Shown here: positions 46,803 through 59,773 of the stretch, piece after piece
Layout: each line of letters begins with the position of its first letter
Numbering within the stretch: position 1 is the first letter of the stretch
From: Eutreptiella sp. 'Long Island Sound 2002'
Taxonomy: Eukaryota > Euglenozoa > Euglenophyceae > Eutreptiales > Eutreptiaceae
DNA: 64,000 bases
Assembly: GCA_964036045.1 (NCBI GenBank)
Contig: OZ038391.1
Coordinates: forward strand, 39,855,232-39,919,231
Direction: 5' to 3'
Program-made: the position numbers and the translations under genes
Notes under the pieces: model-generated
The model's database searches: none
What the model was told of the DNA's origin: nothing
Seen by the model: only the letters and a program-made list of their open reading frames with translations

Positions 46803-47882
46803 TCAACCCTCATATTATGGGTCCAAAGTAGATCAAAAGTTGGCAAAAAAATTAGCCTTTCTGAAGTTGTTCCCGCAACTCTTGGGATGCACAAAAATTC
46901 CGTGTGGCTATTGTGGGACAACGCAAGTGGGGCAAGGGGCTTTTGGGAGGCCTGGGTTAGAGCAGCAAGGAGGGAGCCTTGGCTGGGAGCCACATGATGT
47001 TAGGGAGAGGGGTATAGATTAGAGGATATGTTCCCCATATACGCACCGCAGCTGATGTATATGTGTGCCAGGCCAGGCTGCCTTGTATGGCACGCACCTT
47101 CTGCACAGGCTGCTCCCTGACGCCTGGGGAGGTCTGCCCTCATGGCGTCCCAAGTGATGCCAAAGCCACGACCAGGGCCAGGCCTTGAGAGGACACACCC
47201 CGGAGTTACCCACCTGTCATGTAAACTGTCATATAAACAGCCAACTTGCTGCAAGCGAACACTTTTCCCTATGCAACCGGCATTGAAGACCCCACAGACT
47301 TGTGAGGCATTTTTTCCCTTTCAAAGCATGTTCTCTGTATTGGCAAACCCATGAGGGGTCAGAATGTAAGCGGTCAGGTGTTACTTTAGCTTCTCATTTG
47401 GATGGTCCAACTTTGTGTATGAGGCGAAATGGCAGATATCAGCCCTGAGGTCATGGTATGCGTGAACCTTGAGGCAATATGAACATAAGGCGGGACGATA
47501 TCATGCGAGTATGTCTGCGAAGCCGTGCGGGTCCGGTCAGGGCCGATTTGAGTTGGTGCCATCCATTTTCCCTCCGCGGCGATTCCTGTCCCCTTTCTTT
47601 TGCAGTCTTGCAGAGCTGTAGTGTCGTCCAGCACTCGCAGCACTCGTGCTGCGGGTGGTAAACACAGCCATTTATGTATGACAATCCCCACCTCCACAAT
47701 TGCCTCCCCTCGCTAAGGTGTACCTACGTACATTGTAAGGCCCTGGGTGCTTGCCAAGTAGTGGTAGAAGCCAACCTGCAGGGTGCCATGACGTAGTGCC
47801 CGCCGAATCGCTTCATGGGGAAAACCCAGCAGCACCCCTTTGGGGCGGGCCATGTGTAATTCTTGCAAATTGGATTCATCCC

Positions 47883-48540
47883 ATCCCTAAGGGCCCCCCT
47901 TCACACCTAGAGTGCCTAGGGCTGCATGTTCAAATGCTTTGCCCAACACAGAACTGGTCGTACCACATGGTCACCAATCATTGCCCCCACCCATGCACTT
48001 CCCTCACTCCACCCCAAGCGGTGTAGACAACTTACAGGCCATTTCATTCATGCCCCGCTGGCGCTCCTCACCTGATGCAGCTGGACGGAGGAGTGTCATG
48101 GGGATGGTTCTGTTTTGGAAACCAAAACAACAGAGGCAATCAAAGCCACTAACCTTTTGTCCATTGCTCGTGACTTATCTGCGAAGGCAGGTTCGCGAAT
48201 GTGGTTGGCCCGAGCCGTCCAACATCCAATGACGATGGTCGGATGAAAACATGTGGTGCCTCAGTTTTCCTCAATGAGGAGGGTTTGCAAGCATGCTATC
48301 GTCCATCAGAAGGATGGTATGCTTGGGAATCTTGTATTCTGATTAAACATATTTCTCTTTCTTGCCTGGCCTGAGTGCGACACTACGACACCGCCCTCTC
48401 CACAGCACAGCACTGCAAGAACACGCAGCTGCACTTTTTTTCTCCTCAACAATTTCATTGGCTGCCATCGGTCAGCCTCCAACTCCTGCCATTTGCACCC
48501 ATTTAACTGACATGTTTTGGAAGTGACATGCAGCAGCGAC
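47883..48540 (+). repeat. tandem duplication, unit 1 (658 bp)
   Basis: This unit (ATCCCTAAGGGCCCCCC to GCAGCAGCGAC) is followed head-to-tail by a nearly identical unit at 48541-49188. Unit 1 has 12 extra bases near 48110-48125. On the plus strand both units hold a frame (47912-48232 in unit 1) that the 12-base difference leaves in phase; on the minus strand both hold a Cys/Lys-rich frame of about 78 codons. Neither resembles a known family, and agreement between such recent copies is weak evidence of coding. Confidence 0.9.
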
Positions 48541-49188
48541 ATCCCTCAGGGCCCCCCTTCACACCTGGAGTGCCTGGGGCTGCAGGCTCAAATGCTTTGC
48601 CCAACACAGAACTGGTCATACCACATGGTCACCAATCATTGCCCCCACCCATGCACTTCCCTCACTCCACCCCAAGCGGTGTAGACAACTTACAGGCCAT
48701 TTCATTCATGCCCCGCTGGCGCTCCTCACCTGATGCAGCTGAACGGAGGAGTGTCATGGGGATGATTCAACAACAACAGAGGCAATCAAAGCCACTAACC
48801 TTTTGTCCATTGCTCGTGACTTATCTGCGAAGGCAGGTTCGCGAATGTGGTTGGCCCGAGCCGTCCAACATCCAATGACGATGGTCGGATGAAAACATGT
48901 GGTGCCTCAGTTTTCCTCAATGAGGAGGGTTTGCAAGCATGCTATCGTCCATCAGAAGGATGGTATGCTTGGGAATCTTGTATTCTGATTAAACATATTT
49001 CTCTTTCTTGCCTGGCCTGAGTGCGACACTACGACACCGCCCTCTCCACAGCACAGCACTGCAAGAACACGCAGCTGCACTTTTTTTCTCCTCAACAATT
49101 TCATTGGCTGCCATCGGTCAGCCTCCAACTCCTGCCATTTGCACCCATTTAACTGACATGTTTTGGAAGTGACATGCAGCAGCGACAT
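48541..49188 (+). repeat. tandem duplication, unit 2
   Basis: This is the second copy of the 658-base unit, 12 bases shorter through an internal deletion and otherwise differing at only scattered positions. The junction reads GCAGCAGCGACATCCCTCAG. The high identity implies a recent duplication, or gene conversion between the units. Confidence 0.9.
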
Positions 49189-49336
49189 GGAAGCTGACTC
49201 TGGGACCCATAATCCAGACGCATGCACTCGGCAGGGGCAGGCCCAGAGTGCGATGTTAGTTCACAATTTTTCGTAATTTCGTACAGTCCGTAATTGCTGT
49301 TATAAAAAGTATCGTCGTTGAAGGTGATTTGTAGCC

Positions 49337-49549
49337 ATGCAACCACGATTTGTTGTCATTTTGGGGTCTACAATTGAGGAGGATGCACTGCAATTTTCTA
49401 CTTCAATGGCTGACCTTGCAGAGAGTAGCAAGCTTTCACAACAACTAAATGAGGATTTTACAGCAATTCTTATGGGGGCGGGTATCTCAATCGAGAAAGG
49501 AGAACCATCCCAGCGTCCCACTGTCTTCATGAATATCAAATTGTCATGA
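49337..49549 (+). CDS. possible small protein, 70 residues
   Basis: The frame begins MQPRFVVILGSTIEEDALQF and continues with a balanced, acidic, helix-like composition (SMADLAESSKLSQQL, then NEDFTAILMGAGISIEKGE), unlike the Pro/Cys/Arg-rich spurious frames around it. No domain is recognised. It could be a short gene or an exon of a larger one whose other exons I did not find. Confidence 0.3.
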   Translation: MQPRFVVILGSTIEEDALQFSTSMADLAESSKLSQQLNEDFTAILMGAGISIEKGEPSQRPTVFMNIKLS

Positions 49550-52500
49550 TCTGACAGAACATGCCATGGTGATGTCTGCAATTTATTAGCACTGATTGAT
49601 TTGTGCTGAAGTTTGTGGCACTGGACCTCCAAGTACAACGTAATTAATCGTCATCAGAATCGGATTTTGCACCGCAAGTTTCGTAATTACAATGATCGTA
49701 CTCTGGGCCTGTCCCTTGGGCCGCAAGTTTTAGCACTGGTGTGTGCGGTCATGTCAGGCAGCATGCCTGTGCAATGGCGAAGGTGGACGAACAGATGTGG
49801 TCCTGGCAGACAAATGTCATGCCAGACCTGCCCCGACAACAAGATTTCGGCCCCCTCCTCTTCCCGATTCACCCGCTACCCCCCTCCACCTCCCAGGCAA
49901 TCGAGAGAACAATGACTGCATTGCACTACTGCTGCATACGCTCCAACCTGGTGCGTCACTACGGAGCAACGGAAGACAGTAGAACTTACTTGCGGGCAAA
50001 GTAGGAGGATTTTCTGATTGACACTATTACTGAGCGTCTGGGAAACACAAGACACTAGACGGGGCGCATGGGAGGTGTGGCCAAAAAGTGGTGCTTTGGA
50101 TCATGCGTTCCGCTCCTGCTTTTGGGGACCCCAATGGCTTTCGGTGTAGTGGTTCCTGGGAGTGCCTTTTTTGGAGAGTGCACTGCTTCATGGAGGGACA
50201 AGGTTGACAAATTTCAAAGGTCTCCCACGTTTTCCCTTGAAAGTGCAAGCTCTATGCAGGAATGCCCTCAACGAAAACCTGCATTCCCACAGACCTGCCT
50301 CTGCAGCTGAAGCGGTGTGGTTGCTACGTGTCCACTGTCATACATCGCACAGCAGTGCACGCTGTATCGTCTGGCATCGTCTGGCGCAGGTCATCTGCAC
50401 TGCACACACTACTGTGTGAGGAAGCAGAGCGGAGACCGATGGACTGCAGATGCGCATAGCCAGCCTTGTATGACCGCGACTCCACTGTCAAAACAACGCC
50501 GATTGCACACAGCCTGTTTTTCGACAAGGCCATGATTGGACAAGGGGTGGCTTGCGAGGATGAGATGTGTGGTTCTGCAGGTCTCCAACTCAAGTCGAAA
50601 ACCAAGCAGATTGGCGGTAAATGCGGGGTGGGCTTTCCAGCTGCTCCAGGCCAGCCGGTAGATGGCCTTCATGGCCTTCAATCTCAACAAATCTTTCGCT
50701 CCAAATGTCATGCACAAGCATGACCTTGTTCAAGCACAGGGAACCCGTGCTATCATTGGGTCATCCTTGGATGTGGGGCGGCGAGCAAGGCAATGCAAAA
50801 CGTCTGCACCGTGTGTACACAGTTCACAATTGCAAAATTGGCCGGTGTTTCTACACCAGCACTTCACATGGATACATGCAACCCATTGTTCTCAGTCTTC
50901 ATCCAGGTGATTGTTCCTAGGGCTTCCATTTCTCCAACCGAATGCAGTGTCTTTTCAAAGCATGGCACTGGAGATGAACAGGCCTGAAGCAGGGCCTGGT
51001 GCAACGTAGACTACCACCACCATCGAATTGGGAACTTGTACACTGGGAGGTCAAGTATCGACCCAGAGCTCTCAGGCCCCTTTCTTAGTGTTTTTCGTTT
51101 TTTATTGCCGCTTTTTTTGCGGTGCCAGTGCTGTCAAAAATCTTTTTTGCCTAAAGTGCCTAAAGTGTCCTGCCGACAAACAGGCATGGTGCATGTGAAC
51201 CTGTGCGTTTTTGCGGCGCCCCCCTGCGCGGCATCCCTGTGCATACTGCACTCCAAAGACGTGGCATATTTTTTGACAATTTGTGCTGTTGATGGGAGTG
51301 GCATTTTATGCTTTTACCGAAACAACTGCGACGTACGAGCTTTGTCTGGATGACAGCCCCTTGCTGGGGTCCAATCAGGCACCACCAGGTGCAATCTTCT
51401 TCATCTAGACAGCCAGAAGTCCGCCAGGGATGTGCAAATTACTGCTTTGAAGTTATGCGAGACTTCCTGAGCATTGAAGCACACCAGGCGAATGCGTTTG
51501 AGAACTGTCATTTCATTAATGATGGCCAGTAGTCCGCACGATCTTCGCACAGTGTCGCTGAAATGCAGTCAGCATTAATGTGTTTTGGGTGAATGAATCA
51601 ATTGAGTCCATTTTGTATTTTGCAGTTGTCCAACACCGCCTTCGGAGGGCAGCGAGTGCCTTGGTGATGCTCTTGGTGTCTGGTTGTGGCCGTATTTGGA
51701 CGCAGGCCTTTTTGGGACTGGCTCTGGTCACTAATTATCTTCGTCACTGCTGGGTATGTTCGAAACCGATGATTTGGTGCTGTCTGTCCAAAACCACAGA
51801 AATCCGGTGCACCCAGGCCTCAAGTGACAGCAGCAATAGCAAAAGGCAAAAGCTTCAAAATGTTGATCAAGTTCAGTAAATACACACCGCTGCCTCAGGA
51901 CAATAGGCCACTCTTCAGGCCAGTGCCAACACATGCTCAGACATACCCCTGGGTGGAATCACATAGCAGAAGACACACTGAACAAGCCAGCAATGTGTTG
52001 TATATTCACATATCTATTTACACCTCTCTCGTGCTAAACCTTGTTGTCAAATCGCAATCACGAATCGGAATCGTGCAAGCGCTAGCAACCGATATGCGTG
52101 TTTTCACTGCGGTGCCTCCGGGATTGCTGCTCCGTGCAACAGTTACGCCCCTTTACCACGGGCACACACTGTAATTGTCAAGGAACGAAAGTTCTGCTGT
52201 AGCACTGTTCTCCCCAGCTTGTGTATATTACAGGCTATTTAAATTGCCTTCTGTCTTTTGTGCCATGAGTCAGTTCAAGCATGCGACGGCGGCGTCGACG
52301 GACATAGACTGGTCCTGGGAACGATTGATCTCAGAGCAGCATGACGTCCCGGACGCAGCCTAGTTTGCACTCATGGCCCAGCCAAAATTGGCAACAAAGA
52401 TCCCAGCGGAACATCGAGCGACAGTCTTACAGGCGGGATTAGCAACATGGACCTCCTGCAATAGGTTGAACACGACCTCGCTGGCTCGCATGTTCTTTGA

Positions 52501-55500
52501 CCAGCTCGGAGTCACAATGGTGAACAGCTCATTCTCTTCCTACCGCCTCCGAGACTGCTGCTCCGTGCAACAATTACGCCCTTTTACCACGGGCACACAC
52601 AATTGTGTGACCAGACAAACGTGTGAACAAACATCCAGCGGCGCACACCCACTGGTGGGTGGGTTGGCATTCGCTTTGGGCTCACCCAGTTGGTCATGTT
52701 CTTTCTCTTTCTTGGCTCTTTCTCTTGGTCGCCCCCTGTCTCTTTCTTGGATCCCTCTTTTGGTAAACCCCCCCCCATTTCTCAGTTGTTTTTCTGGGTT
52801 TCTTTTTCGCTCTGTAAATATCTCTCTTTTTGTCTTTTAGCTCGCTTTCTTGGTCCCTTTCTCAGGTGGTAGTAAATCGCCACCCCTGGCAGGAACCTCC
52901 CTAGCTCCGGATCTTCAAGAGCAAATCAAAATGATTGCAAATGCATATTTGCAAATGCAAGAATGCACATTTTGTAATGTGATCCGCAGAAGTCTTCATT
53001 GTGCATTTGGTTGCTGCTTTTGTTTGAGATTTAGGGAGCCAGTTCCATGCAGCTCTTCAGTAGCCGACTCCCCCAGGCGGCTTCTGAGGAGCCGGAGGAG
53101 CCGGTCCGGCACTTCAGCAGCCAATCCGCTGCGGCTTTTGGGGAGCTGACCCCTTTGGTGGGCTTCAAATAAACCGGGAAAGCCCCGCTTCAATTAGGCT
53201 CAGAAGAGATTACTACCTAGCCCTAACCCTATCCTTACCTTTTACCGTCATAGGTGAACCACATTGACCACTAGGTAGGCTTAGGTGCTAATATATTTGA
53301 GTCATAGTGCCCGTGCTCGAATTGGTAGCTAATTTGGCGACATGAGTGCTCAAAAAATTGTTTAGTATCAGATTGTTGCAATTGTTCAAGCAAAAGATGC
53401 CTAAGGATGCAAACATCTATGGAGATTTACGAAGAATTGGTTATTTTGGGCCCTATCTTAGTTCTTTTCTTAAAAAGTGGGGTGCTCTTGCACTAGTTTG
53501 CAATGCCAAATAAACATTTTGCATGGCTAGGTTGTAGCTTAAGCTAGCCGTGAACTTATCTATAATGCTAAAAAAGTATTGAACTACGCACTTTTAGTGC
53601 GCCATAGCTCGCGCACCCAAATGAATATGTTAATTTCATATATGCATGTATTGAAGGTGCTTGGCATCTAGTAACATGTTTTCAAAAGACTTCTCGGGAC
53701 GCTGGATGTTGCAGATGTAGGGGGCGCACCAAAAAGTCTTTGCTCTTTTAGATGGCCGCGGAAAAAGACATTCAGCACTTTACACCCAGCTGCATGCATG
53801 ACAAAAAGCATCTCAAAAGAGTCTCAAAAGATGACTGACAAGAGGGTGAGTGCGCGAGGCTTCCCACACTTTAGCCCCAAAACAAGCACAGCTTGGTGTA
53901 GCCATCTTTTTCATGCGCAAACCAACCATATTAAGTCTCCAAAACAAACTGATTTTCTGGAATTTGACAAATAGGGAAAAGCACAGGTCAATCGGACTAT
54001 ATGATTACGTGTGAAAGCAGAATTCATCGCACTGTGCTGTAGCGTACTCAGCTTTTAGGACACTTGGTACGCCCATGCAGGGAGGTACGACGGCAACGAA
54101 GCGGATGCTGGTATGGCATTTGAAGATGTTCAGCACTTTGAAGAGAATTTCCACGGATTTGAGCCTATTTCCTTGGTCCTACTAGCTTGATCACCTTGTA
54201 CTACATGGGTGAGCAAGAAAAAGTCAGTATCCGCGTCTTTTGTGGATACTTCGTCCAAGGCAAGCTCCTCTATTTTTAAAGAAGTGACTTAGACTAACAA
54301 TTTTGACTCTTTTTCTTTCTTTTTGGAGCATGAAAGCACACATGTGTCTTGCATAGTGGTATTGCTTCGCCATCTCCTCTTTCTTCCTTACTCAGCCGGG
54401 TAAATCCGACCAGCCCCCCATGAAGTTGACCCCGACCACTCAATGGGGCGGACGCATATTCTTTCGTGAAGGTATATGCCGAAATAAAGTAGGCACTTCA
54501 TGCCTTTTTCGTGAAATGGTAAGGCTAGTGGTCTCGCACCAAAGTGACACCCCTTCGGGGTCAACATCCTCGAGGGGTGGACCGGCTTGTTCGAAATGGT
54601 ATTGAAGCATTAAGCCAATATCGTCTTGAGTTCATCCCAACCATTCTGCACAACTCCGGTCACACGGTAATGGTAGTTAACCGCATCTAACTCAATCAAG
54701 AAGGTTATATCCGTAGATTTTTCGAAGGGGCTGTAAATCTCGGGAAAAAGGAGAGCCATCGAAAATTCCTTCTTCCAAGTATGAAATTCTCCACTCCCAA
54801 GTTTTCCGGACAACCATCATTTAAGTGCTCCCCGCCACCGCCCGCCTTTGGAAGCATGTGAGTACGTCAATTGCACATCGATTGTAAATATGAGCCCACC
54901 AAGTTTTTCCCTCATGTCTTGCGGTTTCTGAGTATGGTATTTGTGATATCTACTAGGTGGTGCGTTAAACCTAGAAAAAAGTAGGTGGAGCGTGGCCCTA
55001 TAAAAGTGGTCTAGCAGAATGAACAGCAGCTTTACATAACAACAACACCATCGAGGTTGCATATCATTATTTGGCACCCCTTTAGTGTGCCTGGGAGAGG
55101 GCTATAAAAGACGCACATAGTGCTGTCGAATTGCAACGCACTACAGTGCATGCATGCGAGCATGATTGCATTATTCATGTATTGATTGGTCCTATTTGGG
55201 TAGCACATGTTTTGTTTGTACTATCTTGGATTTTTCTTGCCGAATGCTACGATCTGTGCAGTGCCCGTGGGACATCATCATCATAGTGTTACAGAAAAGT
55301 CCATGTGCTCGATTTCATCTGCTCAGAGAACAAGGGTCTTCCTTCATCTGGGGACCTATGCATAGAGGTCATTTGAACTGATCATAGGTCTTGCTTTAAT
55401 TTTTGTAAACTAGGGTACTCAGCCATGTTGGCCAGAGCTCAGAGGCACATTTTCAAGTTTTGGCGGAACAAACGCTTCAAAACCGAGGAACGGACTACAT

Positions 55501-57234
55501 GATGGAGCGAACGTCTCACTCCTACCCCCCGTCCTTGTTTCTTTCTTGCCTTCCACACCCATGCCTGACAATTTGATGCACTGATTGCCCTCCTCTCAAT
55601 CAAGCATTCGACCCATATCTCAAAAGTATGTTTGTGAGCCACATGCAACCTTGCCAATGGCAGAAGTGGGCGGCACTGCCCAACCTATGATTGTTACAAA
55701 GTACGCATGGTGCACAAATATTTCCGCAAGATGTTTTCACATCATTGTGGCACATGCCCTGCCTGCTCCAGAACCAACGCTGAGTGTGCATGCTAAGATC
55801 TAACGAGTCCTCCCAGCATCTCCTCCGGCCTTGCCGCTGGTCATGCCCCGTGTGGTTCACTAGACAATGGTTGCACTCCTGGTTTGGTTTGGCAGCAGAG
55901 AAACATCGCAAACTTCTATGCCAAAAAGTCCCAATGGCTACAGCGGCGCTACCTCATGTTGGTGAAATACCTAGACCCACGACGTAGAGTGTAGTCAGGT
56001 TTAGGGCACTCAATGGTTTGTAGCTGCCTTTCATAGCTGTAAGGTTAGGCAAACGGACTTTATAGTATTTCTACAGAATCTCAAAGCCCCTCACTGTTAC
56101 ATGTCCAATGGCTGGTTCTCTTCTGAAGAGAATTATATTGAACTACGAGCCAAGGCACTCGGGCACCAGCCCGCAGGCGACCAATGGACATGTAGGTACT
56201 GTTGTCTTGGTTATGTATGCATACCTCTTGGCACACACTGAAACGGAGGAAAAAAATGGGTGTAGTGGTATTCACACCGTTGACGATTTCATTGCGTCTA
56301 AGCATTGAGCAGTTCCGGGTATAGATGAAATGTTGTCTAGAGTAATATCGTCGCCTCGGTCCGCGTGAACACCCAAAGGTGGCTTGCGGAAATGCATGGA
56401 TTCTTCGCAACATTTTATTACGTACATGCCAAAGTCGTGGGCCCAAGGTGCCAAGATTTCATCCCTCCTCATTTTTTGGCTGTTTTTTCTCAATTTTTAG
56501 CTGATTTGACTGAAATGTTGGCACTTTTCTTAAATTGTAGCGCATCTAAAAAAAGATTGCGCACTTCTAAAAACAAAAAAAAATTACCCCTGTCCAAAAG
56601 GGCATCAGGGAGAAAGAGCTGGGGCCTATGTTCACAAGTGTCGGTTGGGAGTCCCAGATGGTGTGTTTACCTGGCATGTATGCACACAGCATGTGTGTGC
56701 AGCAATAGCAATTTGCACAGAATGTGGAATCTGCAATGCGAAAAAAATTTCAGTGCATGCATGGAACGACACAGGCCTTTGGGGGGGGGGGGGGGTTCAG
56801 GCCATGATAAGCTGCCGAAGCTCGCTCGCCAGAAGGCACTCAAGAAATCTCTGAGAATCAAGGATCAGAGCTGTCCAGTGCTATGTTTGTCCCACAATGC
56901 AATGTGGTAGCGGTGGTAGCGGCTAGTGGTAGGGGAATGACACAGTAATCAGCACAGAAAAACTTCAAATAGTGGGTGGAGAGAGAGACAACAGCTATCG
57001 AACAAAAAGAACATCGCTTGTTACGGTTACACCCAACTTCATTGCTCCTGTGCTATTGTTGAAACCATGTGGACTTGCCCAGGCAGGGGTGTAAACTGCC
57101 ACAAAATCAATGCATGAAATTGAACAAAGGAAAATTGGGACAAAGGTGCACTAACAATCAGACAAGGAACATACTGTGCTATCATTCACGCTCCATGTGA
57201 ATTGAGGCACAAAAACATATCACAGGGGGCGCAT
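49550..57234. other. long lower-GC intergenic stretch, no gene supported
   Basis: From about 53.2 to 56.5 kb the GC content falls visibly and the long G/C runs seen elsewhere are absent. Minus-strand frames at 54610-54813 (containing LLFPEIYSPFEKSTDITFLI) and 54817-55077 look somewhat protein-like but lack splice partners. A 63-base direct repeat occurs at 52114 and 52544. One G-run after TTT is at 56778-56794. Confidence 0.4.
52114..52606 (+). repeat. pair of 63-base direct repeats
   Basis: The copies at 52114-52176 and 52544-52606 share GCTGCTCCGTGCAACA and TTTACCACGGGCACACAC with a few substitutions. They are 430 bases apart. No target duplication or ORF links them; they could be the ends of a decayed element. 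Confidence 0.7.
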
Positions 57235-57742
57235 CGGCACAGCGCGCGCACAGCATGCACAGCGCGCACATGACAGGGAGATTCTTGCCTACACAGACCA
57301 TACTACACCCCACAATGTTGGACAGCCTCATTATGCAATCCTTCTCCTTGGCCTGTACTCTCCCACGACTGCCTCCAGCACCAGCTGATCGTCCTTTAAC
57401 TGTTGTGCTGCAGCCTACTACCTTGGTTTCTTTGCTGCAGCTGCACGGCTCCTGGCGCTGCTGGGGGTGATGGCGTGGGCACCAGACCTTGCCATATCCC
57501 CAACTGGAAAGGGGCCAATCCAAATCCAAATTCTTGATAGATACCACGAACCTATAGGAAAGGATGCCAAACAACACACAACAATACACTCCAGATGAGG
57601 GCAAAGCATGCAAGCAACTCATATAGATGGCAAGGCTCATTGTGACTGGTACTAGGCACTACTATGCAGCTTGGATGCAGTCCTTTACAAAACTTTGTGC
57701 ACAGTGGGCACACTGCACGTGCACAGCATGCAGTACACCCCC
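57235..57742. mobile_element. 508-bp candidate element with GGGGG ends and subterminal GCACAGCGCGCAC repeats
   Basis: The left end is GGGGGCGCATCGGCACAGCG and the right end, in reverse complement, GGGGGTGTACTGCATGCTGT. Both are followed by GTGCAC/GCGCGC words. This is the same layout as the 816-bp cassettes and the 23427 element, but the terminal similarity is modest and no clear target duplication is visible. A related pair of GTGTGCGCACTG clusters lies at 60555-60595 and 61140-61165. Confidence 0.45.
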
Positions 57743-58489
57743 ATACAGTCATGAGTTATTATGCACCACAGAGTTGGCAGAATTATGCCAACTTTTGCAG
57801 CACCCCCCCCCTCCCCAAATCGGCGAAGAAATTTCAACAACTAGAGGAGCTCCATGTCCGACATATGCCTGCTCAACTGTTCTATTCCCACTGACAACAA
57901 TTTTTTAAAAAAATTCTGAGATACAATGGGTTCCCAAGCAATTTCAAGTGTGCAACAACCAAAAGGAAGGTCATTGGGGGGCATGCAACTGAAATCCTGG
58001 TGGACTGTGACCAGTGGCATGCCGTTTTGGTCAGAAATAGGTCCGCCAATTTGTTCTGGGTAAGCATGTGGACGCCAAACTCAGGGTCCTGGGTGCTATT
58101 CCCAGCACCAAGCATCAGTCTGTTTATGACCTGCAATAAATCAGTCAAACTCATCGAAAAAGTGTTTTTTTTCCCATCCATGCAGTGACTGTGTGGCCAA
58201 CAACGTGCTGCCTGACTGGGTGACTCGGCGCAGAAAAAACGAACTGGGGCGTGCAGAGCAAACACATAACTCGCAAACCGCACCCTCACCAGACTCAGGG
58301 TGCTTGTCCCGAAGGACATTCTGATCAGCGGAGACAAGGGATCCAAGAGGACCACAGAGGGACCTTTTTGTGGGCAGTAAAAACACTGCGTTGTGTCAAT
58401 CTGAACAATGAACATAAAAAAACATGAAATCGACAATAACCTAAATTAAATGGACCACATCTCAGACCATCCTACCCAGGAAACCCAAA

Positions 58490-59345
58490 CAACTCAGCAA
58501 AACAAATCGGCAAAATCCAGAAACATAATACCCCCCTCCCTTGTATAAGCTACGCAAAAGTCCCAAATTAATACGGTCCCTACGCCTACTGTAGCTTGGA
58601 CAAGGCCGTAGACGCCCGGGTTCAAAAAGAGAAGTTTGCATAGTGAGCTGGTGCAAGAAAGGGGAATAGAATGCAGAAATATCCCCAAAATCAGGGCTAT
58701 GTGGATTCAAGTGGGCAAACACTCACAAGAAACATGTGTCACCAAACTCATGTCTTATGTGGCCACACTACATTTGTACTGAATCAAATTAGGTACCAAA
58801 TTAATACGGTCCCTACACCCGCTGTAGCTTGGACAAGGGCGTAGCTTATCTGCAGAACGGTGGAAAGTCCAGCAATAGGTCCCCACCGACAGACCTATGC
58901 CCTCACCAAGTATCTCGCGGTGCAGCCGCGGCACAAATTGTTCATACTGTCCATCAAGGCGCCGTTAGACGCCAACACCATTTGTCCACTGGTCCAGCAA
59001 GGCGCCGTTAGGCGCCGTCACAGATTGGGTTTCAGGTCAGGGTCGTGCCTTTAGGTCACGTCAGGTGCACTCTTGATTACCCTCCTGGTCACGGATCAGC
59101 TCAGGACGCGCTGCGCTACCCTCCTGCCCCGCTTCCTGGGGTTGTCACTGACTTCCGTGCTGTAGTCATCGCTGTCCCCCCACCCCGGCGAGTCCAAACT
59201 CGATGCTGGACCCGCTTTGGGCGCGTCCACTTCCCCAGACTGGCTCCCTGTGCTACGCGAGTACCCACTATCCCTGGCCTCCCCCTTCCCAGACGACATT
59301 TCCTCGAGCAAGGGCGTAGCTTATACAAGGGGGGGGGGGGGGGGA
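58490..59345. repeat. inverted repeat pair with CTTATACAAGG and G-run
   Basis: The left arm (58490-58555), in reverse complement, begins GCGTAGCTTATACAAGGG, then a G-run, then TTTTGCCGATTTG. The right arm (59308-59375) reads GCGTAGCTTATACAAGGG, then a G-run, then CATCGGCAAAA. Between them a 49-base segment (AATACGGTCCCTAC, then GTAGCTTGGACAAGG) is repeated directly at 58563-58611 and 58796-58844, and GGCGCCGTTAG words repeat at 58957-59017. This is a composite repeat with mobile-element features. Confidence 0.6.
59096..59311 (-). CDS. possible short acidic/basic protein inside the inverted repeat pair
   Basis: A 71-residue minus-strand frame begins MLEEMSSGKGEARDSG, continues Ser/Asp/Gly-rich (SLDSPGWGDSDDYST) and ends with a basic NPRKRGRRVAQRVLS, a possible nuclear localisation signal. 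The composition is protein-like and lies between the arms of the 58490-59345 repeat, so it could be a fragment of an element-encoded protein. There is no family match and the plus strand is also open across it, so confidence is low. Confidence 0.25.
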   Translation of the reverse strand: MLEEMSSGKGEARDSGYSRSTGSQSGEVDAPKAGPASSLDSPGWGDSDDYSTEVSDNPRKRGRRVAQRVLS

Positions 59346-59773
59346 CATCGGCAAAAAAAAATTCGGCAAAATCGGCAAAAGTCGGCCGCCGATTTTGGGG
59401 GGGGAGGGGGGGGGGGGGGCTCAGGAAACATCCTGCCGGGCGACAGTTTCCCCACACCCCTGGGGCAACATAGCCAAAATGACGGCGGGAGGGGGGGGGG
59501 CTGTGGTCACTACAGTACCAGAGCGAGGGGCTGGTGGTCAGCCCCACACTCTGCCCTAAACGCTGAAAATTGACGACAGTACTACCTAGGTATGTGTCAA
59601 TAGGATCCACATCCGTGGCTGCAATTGCGAAAGATTAAGTGTTCTGCATGATGCAGTGTACAATTTACTGCCTCCAATGCAAGAACTACAATTTGCACAA
59701 CAATGCATCAATAATGCTACCTTGTCCAACCAGTTGACACACAGGAGAACCCCAGTATCCACCCAGCCCCGGG

